Origin: Spirochaetaceae bacterium | GTDB lineage: Bacteria; Spirochaetota; Spirochaetia; B11-G9 | Length of the DNA: 6,539 bases | Reading direction: 5' to 3' | NCBI GenBank assembly: GCA_030600745.1 | Contig: JAUVLL010000195.1 | Location: 1-6,539 of the forward strand | Shown here: piece by piece, positions 1 to 4,603 of the stretch | Position numbering within the stretch: the first letter of the stretch is position 1 | Layout: each line of letters begins with the position of its first letter | Notes under the pieces: model-generated | Told to the model about the DNA's origin: nothing | Seen by the model: the letters and a program-made list of their open reading frames with translations, nothing else | Database searches by the model: none | Position numbers and translations under genes: made by a program

Positions 1-1203
1 TGTATCATAGAGCTTTAACAAATGCCCCTGGGCTGTCCACCCCTGTTTAATTTTAGGAAGCCCTGAACCTGCCCTCTCTCCAAGTCCCAGCAGAAGAAAA
101 AGCTTATGAAGAGTCTGATTACGGCAGTCACTTACACCACCATCAAGAGCAATTTCTGCAGGAATGCGCATAGTTCCAGGATTTCTAAAATAGAATCCTT
201 TAATAGATTTTGTTACTTTTATCGAAGCCCTATCGGAATAGTCCGCGTGAACCAAACAATTTATTAAAGCCTCACGAACAGCCTGGTGTGTAAGAGTATC
301 ATCCTTACGAATATTGTTTTGAATAGAAAATGGAACTTTTAATCCCTCTTCCAGTTTACGTATTACCCGACGGTAGAAGTCAAAGATATTGCCAGACCAT
401 GTTCCATCCGGAACCAAACGATCCAGCCAACGTATTTCAGTAGTGTCCTTCGGTAACTCCTGATAATCAAGAAAATAAGATGGGAAGACCTCTTCAATCA
501 GGGTGGATGTGCCGAACATAAGCAAGCCTGCCGCAGTAAGACCCTCCTCACCTGTTTCATGATCTCTACGCCAGCAACTAATTTGTTTTAGAAACTGATT
601 ATTGGAGAGCTCATTCCAGGGATGATCACTTTTATGAGAAAAGAAAATGTTTCGAAAGGCTTTAATACTGTCACTATTCAGTTCTTCTGTCTTAATACCT
701 TTGATTATTTTTTTATCTCTGCTTTCATTAATCTGTTCTGCCATCATTCGACGAATAGACTCTTCACTCATTGAAATATCAGCACTATTATATCTCTGAT
801 AACTTCCAATGAGAGGATTACCTTTTATATAAAGAGGCTGTTCCTTTCGTGGAGCTCTGGGAACATGAATATGGATGATATTCTTTCCGTCAATTTCAAT
901 AACCTTAACCCATTCTCTTGAGATAATATTCGCGCTTACTTTTTTTCGATTGTTAAGCCCTGTCCAGAGTTCATCAAGGATTTTACCAGTGTTTTTTATT
1001 CCTGCAAGTTCAAAGGTTCCATTCTTTGATTCTCTAAGACCCAGAAAAATATCTCCACCTGAACTATTTGCAAAAGCACTATAACTTTCCCACATATTTT
1101 TAGGGATTTCTCCTCTCCTATCTCTACCCTGTGCTAATTTACACTCAATCTCAGAGGATTCTTTGAGATTTGATATATCTTCTATTGTATTAATAATTTT
1201 CAC
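1..1203 (-). CDS. Schlafen/AlbA_2 and GHKL-type ATPase domain protein, 3' end off window
   Basis: An open frame of 401 codons runs to the left edge with no stop, so the C-terminus is missing. The start is a GTG (1203-1201) preceded at 7 nt by GGAGA; the first residues are MKIINTIEDI. Residues about 13-130 look like a Schlafen AlbA_2 (divergent AAA_4) domain: ESSEIECKLAQ, then AFANSSGGDIFLGL at 44-57. Residues about 300-385 carry a HATPase_c_4-like ATPase module: an N-box-like REALINCLVHADYS at 310-323, NPGTM at 341-345, and a Gly-rich GLGERAGSGLPKI at 373-385. Such proteins are often annotated as ATP-binding proteins or putative transcriptional regulators and occur in many defence islands; the reaction and target are not known from sequence. 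It lies 41 nt after pglX stub 1 and is probably in the same transcript. A winged-helix C-terminus would be expected off-window. The family call is strong; the role in defence is inferred from context. Confidence 0.9.
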   Translation of the reverse strand, partial: MKIINTIEDISNLKESSEIECKLAQGRDRRGEIPKNMWESYSAFANSSGGDIFLGLRESKNGTFELAGIKNTGKILDELWTGLNNRKKVSANIISREWVKVIEIDGKNIIHIHVPRAPRKEQPLYIKGNPLIGSYQRYNSADISMSEESIRRMMAEQINESRDKKIIKGIKTEELNSDSIKAFRNIFFSHKSDHPWNELSNNQFLKQISCWRRDHETGEEGLTAAGLLMFGTSTLIEEVFPSYFLDYQELPKDTTEIRWLDRLVPDGTWSGNIFDFYRRVIRKLEEGLKVPFSIQNNIRKDDTLTHQAVREALINCLVHADYSDRASIKVTKSIKGFYFRNPGTMRIPAEIALDGGVSDCRNQTLHKLFLLLGLGERAGSGLPKIKQGWTAQGHLLKLYDT

Positions 1204-1210
1204 ACCAATA

Positions 1211-1215
1211 TCTCC
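1211..1215 (-). promoter_or_regulatory. Ribosome binding site that decides the GTG start
   Basis: On the minus strand GGAGA lies 7 nt before the GTG at 1203-1201. The first in-frame ATG is 36 codons later, inside the AlbA_2 domain, so only the GTG start gives a complete domain. Confidence 0.6.
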
Positions 1216-1231
1216 GTATTTACTCTCATTT

Positions 1232-1252
1232 CTGCTACTACATACTACCTAC
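1232..1252. repeat. Left copy of a 21-bp boundary direct repeat
   Basis: The plus strand reads ctgctactacatactacct then ac. It matches 4583-4603 in the same orientation except for two one-base indels and one substitution. The surrounding bases (1232-1260) also show a loose 7-bp period of ctaNNta-like units. It follows the stop of pglX stub 1 and precedes the AlbA_2 gene, so it marks one end of the accessory block. Confidence 0.5.
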
Positions 1253-1430
1253 TATATACTTCCCCATCCACAAAGTACTCCAACAGCTCTTTAATCTTTG
1301 ACTTCTCTTTCTCATGGGCCCGAAGATAGGGATCATCATGGTTTAAAATATACTCCAGACGGTTTCCTATTTGTTTTAAAAGCTTTCTTCGGGTATTCTG
1401 TGCAAACTTTTTCAATTCCGATTGATTCAT
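1245..1430 (-). CDS. PglX N-terminal stub 1 (61 aa), truncated BREX methyltransferase remnant
   Basis: The 61-residue product begins MNQSELKKFAQNTRRKLLKQ and continues IGNRLEYILNHDDPYLR. This is the style of the extreme N-terminus of BREX PglX adenine-specific methyltransferases, which normally run to over 1,000 residues; no catalytic motif is present. The ATG overlaps the stop of the nuclease gene (ATGA) and has AAGGA 6 nt upstream, so translation could be coupled to the nuclease. The frame ends in TAG at the edge of a boundary repeat. Its first 27 codons match stub 2 at 23 of 27 residues and 64 of 81 bases. It is most likely a leftover of a pglX gene whose body was lost or moved. A functional small peptide is possible but nothing shows it. 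The PglX assignment rests on recognising the N-terminal pattern next to brxC. Confidence 0.7.
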   Translation of the reverse strand: MNQSELKKFAQNTRRKLLKQIGNRLEYILNHDDPYLRAHEKEKSKIKELLEYFVDGEVYSR

Positions 1431-2596
1431 GTAAAATCCTTATTTGCTAATGCTGATTCAATTAGCTTTCGCTCTTTTTCAATTTCTAATTTCAATTCCT
1501 CTTCAGAAGGTAGAAATTTTAGATATTTTGAGGCAAATATCTGCTTACTCTCATTAAGTACAGAATATCTGGCAACTGCTTCACTTTTATCCGAACAGAG
1601 TATAAGACCAATAGTGGGATTATCCCCTTCTATCTTATACTTATCCTCAAAAAGACGAACATATCCATCCATCTGCCCTACATCTTTATGAGTTAATTTA
1701 CCTATCTTAAGATCAATCAAAACAAAACATTTGAGTATAAAATTATAAAAAACCAGATCTATATAAAAATTATCATCATCAAAATTGATGTTCTTCTGAC
1801 GTGCTACAAATGAAAATCCTTTACCCAGCTCCAGCAAAAAGAGCTGTAAATTCCCAATAATTGCCTCTTCAAGTCTGTTCTCGTGCAGACTGGGATCATC
1901 TGGTAAATCCAGAAATTCAAGGATTATTGGTGATTTCAAAATATCTACAGCATTAATTGGTTCTCCAGGCAATTGTTCATGCCCTGAGGTAAGTAAGCCC
2001 TTCTTACCATGATTAGAAATAATACGTTCATAGTAAGAAGTCTGGATTTGTCGTTCTAACTGAGACTTACTCCACCCGCATTCGACAGCTTCTTTTTCAT
2101 AGAAATCCATGGCTTTTTGGTTCTTCACACGCATCAATGCTCTGTAATGCGACCAGGTAAGCTGAGGATTAAATCCAACCATCAATACCTGACTATCAGG
2201 ATTATCCATTTCCATTGATAGAGATTCTCCACCCAGGTGGTGGAGTTTCTTTGATTCCTGCAATTCTCCACCTGCCGGGTGGGGAATTGGGCTTCGGGTT
2301 TCAAATGCCAGATAAAACTGTCTGAAATACCAGAGATTTGTTGTAGAAAATCCTTTCTTATACTTTTTATTTAAACGGGAAGATAACTCTTCAATAATTT
2401 GCTTTCCGTATTCAGCTCGTTCGTCACCAGATTGAATTTCCTGCACAATTTCCTGCCCAATAAGCCAGTAAGAACTAACCATGCTGGAATTTACAGAATG
2501 CACTACATTACCACGAGCCTGTTCCAGGATTGAAACAACACGGTCAAAAATATGTATGCCTTCCACTTTTATCCCTTCATGTTCATTAGTACTCAT
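1427..2596 (-). CDS. DUF1016 (YhcG-type) PD-(D/E)XK nuclease domain protein
   Basis: The 389-residue protein has the two-part DUF1016/YhcG layout. Residues about 15-100 form the N-terminal domain (SSYWLIGQEIVQEI at 41-54; YGKQIIEELSSRLNKKY at 63-79; FSTTNLWYFRQFY at 83-95), and LTWSHYRALM at 146-155 is characteristic. The C-terminal nuclease domain (about 240-365) shows the PD-(D/E)XK pattern: a Glu near 243-244, D280 in YIDLVFYN, D295-L-K297 (where many relatives have Glu-Leu-Lys), and Q308 in GQMDGYV. All core residues are present, so it may be active; the substrate is unknown. The family is common beside restriction and other defence genes. The linker at about 102-126 is lengthened by two palindromic DNA elements. 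GGGAG lies 6 nt before the ATG; stub 2 ends 11 nt inside this gene, and stub 1 starts on its stop codon. Confidence 0.93.
   Translation of the reverse strand: MSTNEHEGIKVEGIHIFDRVVSILEQARGNVVHSVNSSMVSSYWLIGQEIVQEIQSGDERAEYGKQIIEELSSRLNKKYKKGFSTTNLWYFRQFYLAFETRSPIPHPAGGELQESKKLHHLGGESLSMEMDNPDSQVLMVGFNPQLTWSHYRALMRVKNQKAMDFYEKEAVECGWSKSQLERQIQTSYYERIISNHGKKGLLTSGHEQLPGEPINAVDILKSPIILEFLDLPDDPSLHENRLEEAIIGNLQLFLLELGKGFSFVARQKNINFDDDNFYIDLVFYNFILKCFVLIDLKIGKLTHKDVGQMDGYVRLFEDKYKIEGDNPTIGLILCSDKSEAVARYSVLNESKQIFASKYLKFLPSEEELKLEIEKERKLIESALANKDFT
2227..2245. repeat. GGTGGAG palindromic element inside the nuclease gene, copy A
   Basis: CTCCACC (2227-2233) pairs with GGTGGAG (2239-2245) across a 5-base loop. 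It encodes LHHLGGES near residues 118-125 and shares its stem core CTCCACC/GGTGG with copy B 15 bp away. It looks like a REP- or MITE-like palindromic insertion kept in frame. Confidence 0.6.
2261..2289. repeat. GGTGGAG palindromic element inside the nuclease gene, copy B
   Basis: CAATTCTCCACC (2261-2272) pairs with GGTGGGGAATTG (2278-2289), 12 base pairs with one G-T wobble, around a 5-base loop. It encodes PIPHPAGGEL at about residues 103-112. The stem core is the same as in copy A, so the pair forms a tandem of related hairpins. Confidence 0.65.
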
Positions 2597-2705
2597 CTGT
2601 TACTCCCTCTGGATACTCCAGATCATAATCCAGGCGACTACCTATCTGTTTAATAAGCTTTCGCCTTGTAGCTTGTGCAAACTTTTTTAGTTCCGATTGA
2701 TTCAT
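2586..2705 (-). CDS. PglX N-terminal stub 2 (39 aa), truncated BREX methyltransferase remnant
   Basis: This 39-codon frame reads MNQSELKKFAQATRRKLIKQ then IGSRLDYDLEYPEGVTDEY. Its first 27 residues match stub 1 at 23 positions (A/N, I/L, S/N and D/E are the changes). After that it diverges and stops 11 nt inside the nuclease gene. AAAAGG lies 8 nt before the ATG, and the ATG overlaps the TGA of the upstream KilA-N-like ORF. The last codons also contain the nuclease ribosome binding site (GGGAG). Nothing beyond the PglX N-terminal helix is present. It is probably a remnant created when the nuclease gene was placed into or beside a pglX start. It could still act as a translated leader that couples the nuclease to upstream translation; that is inference. 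Confidence 0.65.
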   Translation of the reverse strand: MNQSELKKFAQATRRKLIKQIGSRLDYDLEYPEGVTDEY

Positions 2706-2790
2706 TGTTCCAACCTTTTTTGTAAACCACCAACCGAAATTAATGATTTCATCTGTGTAATTGCCATCGTATTCAATCCAGCTTGTTTTC

Positions 2791-2816
2791 TAAACCCGTC
2801 GAATTCGATGGGTTTA
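2791..2816. repeat. KilA-N palindrome 1 (26 bp)
   Basis: The left arm TAAACCCGTCGAA and the right arm TTCGATGGGTTTA pair at 12 of 13 positions (G2798 with T2809 is the exception). The centre GAATTC is the Glu-Phe codon pair of the KilA-N motif on the minus strand. The arms differ completely from those of palindromes 2 and 3. It is too close to perfect to be chance. Confidence 0.85.
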
Positions 2817-2835
2817 AAAACAGGATTTATTCCAA

Positions 2836-2855
2836 AGTGGTCAAATTTGACCACT
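2836..2855. repeat. KilA-N palindrome 2 (20 bp, perfect)
   Basis: AGTGGTCAAATTTGACCACT is a perfect 20-bp palindrome. Its centre AAATTT is the Lys-Phe pair in the first, weaker motif copy (SPGFIVVKFDHF) of the 57-codon ORF. Its centre is 42 bp from that of palindrome 1, exactly 14 codons. Confidence 0.88.
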
Positions 2856-2902
2856 ATAAAACCAGGGCTATACATTTAAATCCAGTATTTCACCCCCACT
2901 TC

Positions 2903-2928
2903 TAATGTAACTGAATTCCGTTACATTA
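2903..2928. repeat. KilA-N palindrome 3 (26 bp)
   Basis: TAATGTAAC and GTTACATTA flank tGAATTCc; 12 of 13 pairs match (T2912 with C2919 fails). On the minus strand it lies in a motif copy reading NPDFNVTEFSYIRSGGE (2939-2889), again with Glu-Phe at the centre. This copy has no usable start and is out of frame with the other two. It begins 3 nt after the stop of the HigA-ImmA gene. Confidence 0.85.
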
Positions 2929-2941
2929 AAATCAGGGTTAT

Positions 2942-4141
2942 TTACCCAATTCCAAACAATCTCTTTACCTGATTCTGTCCAAGTAGATTTCTAAAAAGAC
3001 TGTAATCGTCCTGTTCTTTCTGAATTCTACCTGCAACTATTGCCGAAGATATTCTTTCCTCTCTTGCGAAGTCTTTAATATCATCCTCAGTAAGATACTT
3101 TGTATAAAATTTCTTCCAGTCTTTATCCTTAATAAGCATCTTTTCAGCAAATGAATCTGCCTCTTTTTCAAAATCTGAGAGATCTTTCTTTCCGCTTAAA
3201 TCATCAAAGAAGTAGTCGTCATTATTTTTCAAATGCAGTGAAAGATGGGACAATTCATGAAAAAGTGTAAACCAGAAATAGTCAATACGATCGTACCTAA
3301 GAGTTAAACCAATTACCGGATCCATTTCGGAATTAAAAAATACGGCACCATCAATTAGAATACCCTTTAAATGAGAAACAACTAAAAGCTTAATACCAAA
3401 TTTCAATAAATACTCCCGAGCAAGGAGTGGACCTTCATCAAAGAAACTAAGCATCTTAAGCTCATTAAAAAAATCATCATCAAGAACTTTTTCTGTATAT
3501 TTATTTTCTATGGTAATATTACTCTGATCTATAAGCACCTTTGCGTACCAGGCAGCAAGGCCGTAATCATCTATCATTTTATCAGAGCGCAGGCTCTTTC
3601 TAAAAAAAACACTGTAGTTCTGAAGGCTGAAGTCAGTCTGAGAAAAGAAACCACGGATTAATTCCTCACTATTCTCTTTGGCACTTTGAATTGAACCTTT
3701 AAAATCTATCCATCCGTTTTTAACCAGTTCAACAACCGGAAATCTGTTCCAGTCAACACCCTTAATATTTTCAGGGATACTCTTACCCGGTTCTGTGATT
3801 AATACTTCCGCAGGAATACCAAGCTGCTGATTTAATTTTCGAATCATGGAAAGGGACAAGCTGCGCTTACGGTTCAAAACCTCGGACACACGGCTCTTAC
3901 TGCCGAAATAAGGAACCATATCAACATATTTAAGCCCCTGCTGCTCCATCCTGAACTTAATAGCATCAACAGGATCAGGAAGGTCTATAGGATACACTTC
4001 ATCTTCATACTTGTTTATCAGCAGAGTAAGAAGATCAAGTTCCTCAGCATGGAGAGTATTATCCTCCGGATCAATATCAATAAGCTCTTCAGCTCTTGCC
4101 AATGCAATTGTGTATTCTTCATCAGTCTTAATAATTTTCAT
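2942..4141 (-). CDS. HigA-type antitoxin fused to an ImmA/IrrE metallopeptidase
   Basis: The 399-residue protein joins two domains. Residues about 1-118 are a HigA-type antitoxin: an N-terminal helical part with the phrase YPIDLPDPVDAIKFRMEQQG (50-69), then a helix-turn-helix (YVDMVPYFGSKSRVSEVLNR at 72-91, continuing to about 114). Residues about 190-385 are an ImmA/IrrE (DUF955) gluzincin-like peptidase: FHELSHL with zinc-binding H295-E296-x-x-H299, a likely third ligand E327 in EKEADSFAEKML, and ISSAIVAGRIQKE at 364-376. It follows higB by 16 nt, with AGAGGG about 5 nt before the ATG, the toxin-first order usual for higBA. It should neutralise the toxin and repress the operon. The peptidase may release repression or destroy the antitoxin on a signal; that is inference. 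All zinc ligands are present. Simple HigA proteins are about 100-140 residues, so the fusion is a clear extra module. Confidence 0.92.
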   Translation of the reverse strand: MKIIKTDEEYTIALARAEELIDIDPEDNTLHAEELDLLTLLINKYEDEVYPIDLPDPVDAIKFRMEQQGLKYVDMVPYFGSKSRVSEVLNRKRSLSLSMIRKLNQQLGIPAEVLITEPGKSIPENIKGVDWNRFPVVELVKNGWIDFKGSIQSAKENSEELIRGFFSQTDFSLQNYSVFFRKSLRSDKMIDDYGLAAWYAKVLIDQSNITIENKYTEKVLDDDFFNELKMLSFFDEGPLLAREYLLKFGIKLLVVSHLKGILIDGAVFFNSEMDPVIGLTLRYDRIDYFWFTLFHELSHLSLHLKNNDDYFFDDLSGKKDLSDFEKEADSFAEKMLIKDKDWKKFYTKYLTEDDIKDFAREERISSAIVAGRIQKEQDDYSLFRNLLGQNQVKRLFGIG

Positions 4142-4157
4142 ACAACCCTCTTAAAAA

Positions 4158-4445
4158 TCAGGGAAATTTCTTCTTGCTGTACTCAGCATGAGTACCAATC
4201 CATTTAATTAAAACAGTTTGTCGTTTATAAGCGACCTTTGTAACAAGCCTGTAACTGTTTCCTTTTATATTAAAAATAACATAGTTATTTCCAAGAAAAC
4301 TTGCTGATGCATATCGATTTTTTATATCCATAGTATTCTTCCAACAAGCATCCAGGGCCTCCTGATACCAGGATTCTATCGATTTTTTTGCATCCGGATG
4401 TTTTCTGATAAAACAATCAATAGTTTTCCTGTCAATTACCCGCAT
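4158..4445 (-). CDS. higB: HigB-family toxin (RelE-like ribosome-dependent mRNA interferase)
   Basis: The 95-residue basic protein matches the length and pattern of HigB-family type II toxins, which cut mRNA on the ribosome. Visible family signatures are YVIFNIKGNSYRLVTKVAY at 55-73 (the Asn-x-x-Gly-Asn-x-x-Arg-Leu strand) and the C-terminal VLIKWIGTHAEYSK at 78-91, whose THAEY resembles the T-H-x-x-Y of E. coli HigB. It is toxin-first, 16 nt before the HigA-like antitoxin. In-frame codons upstream reach a TAA five codons before the ATG, which fixes the start. No ribosome binding site lies at normal distance, and the promoter is very close, so the mRNA may be almost leaderless. Whether it serves BREX control or simply stabilises the locus is unknown. 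Confidence 0.92.
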   Translation of the reverse strand: MRVIDRKTIDCFIRKHPDAKKSIESWYQEALDACWKNTMDIKNRYASASFLGNNYVIFNIKGNSYRLVTKVAYKRQTVLIKWIGTHAEYSKKKFP

Positions 4446-4452
4446 ATACTAA

Positions 4453-4482
4453 TTTATACCATTACCTTTTATAAATCAACAA
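4453..4482 (-). promoter_or_regulatory. Probable higBA promoter, near-leaderless
   Basis: On the minus strand TTGTTG (4482-4477) and TATAAA (4458-4453) are 18 bp apart. Transcription would begin within a few bases of the higB ATG at 4445. The -35 box lies in one arm of the inverted repeat at 4478-4512, which suits autoregulation. Confidence 0.5.
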
Positions 4483-4512
4483 GAAAGTTACCTTTTTGGG
4501 AACTTTCTTGTT
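4478..4512. repeat. 35-bp inverted repeat upstream of higB, candidate operator or hairpin
   Basis: AACAAGAAAGTT (4478-4489) and AACTTTCTTGTT (4501-4512) pair perfectly over 12 bp; CC and GG extend the stem past one mismatch, leaving a TTTTT loop. It overlaps the -35 box of the higBA promoter, so an operator for the HigA domain is the first guess. Read on the plus strand it is followed by TTTTTT, like a factor-independent terminator, but no plus-strand gene is present. On the minus strand there is no T-tract, so it is a poor brxC terminator. Confidence 0.6.
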
Positions 4513-4540
4513 TTTTGTTCCTTATTCCAGTTTGAAGAGA

Positions 4541-4592
4541 TCTAAGATAAGAATCATCATTATCCAGAATATAGCCAGACGACTGCCTACTG
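4541..4592 (-). pseudogene. PglX N-terminal stub 3, broken
   Basis: Directly after the brxC stop, the minus strand reads CAGTAGGCAGTCGTCTGG, matching codons 20-25 of stub 2, then YILDNDDSYLRS in another frame, matching YILNHDDPYLRA of stub 1. One base is missing between the two halves (CTGG-CTATATT against CTGGAGTATATT). The first 19 or so codons with the ATG are absent; their place is taken by boundary-repeat sequence. It is a decayed fragment of pglX in the position where intact pglX is expected in type 1 BREX, just downstream of brxC. Confidence 0.6.
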
Positions 4593-4603
4593 CATACTCC
4601 TAC
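4583..4603. repeat. Right copy of a 21-bp boundary direct repeat
   Basis: The plus strand reads ctgcctactgcatactccta then c, matching 1232-1252 apart from two one-base indels and one substitution. It overlaps the last codon of brxC and runs straight into pglX stub 3, marking the other end of the accessory block. Internally it also shows a 7-bp period. Confidence 0.5.

Larger units (their letters stand above)
2702..2875 (-). pseudogene. KilA-N domain core fragment (57-codon ORF)
   Basis: The ORF begins MYSPGFIVVKFDHFGI and continues NPVFKPIEFDGFRKQAGLNT at residues 17-36. That stretch follows the KilA-N core pattern (Asn-Pro-x-Phe-Lys-x-x-Glu-Phe-Asp-x-Phe-Arg-x-Gln-Ala-Gly-Leu-Asn), found in phage antirepressor-like DNA-binding proteins of more than 200 residues. 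After residue 39 the match is lost (QMKSLISVGGLQKRLEQ, stop). The first 16 residues are a second, poorer copy of the same motif. The TGA overlaps the ATG of pglX stub 2. Only a weak GGA precedes the ATG, so expression is doubtful. It is best read as a decayed KilA-N gene, or as a short cassette in which palindromic DNA matters more than protein. Confidence 0.5.

Noticed and set aside
875..1084. 69-codon plus-strand open frame opposite the AlbA_2 domain
   Set aside because: It is antisense to a recognised domain, with no start signal.
1422..1691. 89-codon open frame on the plus strand
   Set aside because: It lies opposite the conserved nuclease domain coding sequence, has no domain pattern and no ribosome binding site; it is a shadow of the real gene.
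2706..2786. 27-codon open frame just upstream of and in phase with pglX stub 2, reading YDGNYTDEIINFGWWFTKKV
   Set aside because: It has no start codon and begins after a TAG. The peptide looks unusual but I cannot link it to a family, and it overlaps the KilA-N frame.
2697..2879. 60-codon plus-strand open frame over the palindromic gap
   Set aside because: The minus-strand reading carries the KilA-N motif and the palindromes; the plus-strand peptide has no recognisable pattern.
2791..2928. CRISPR-like or ordinary operator array
   Set aside because: The palindromes have unrelated arms and unequal spacing (42 and 70 bp), with no constant repeat. Their placement on the same codon pair of a protein motif argues against a simple repressor operator array.
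4478..4512. Factor-independent terminator for brxC
   Set aside because: In the direction of brxC transcription no T-tract follows the hairpin, and the stem is AT-rich; the T-tract is on the strand without genes.
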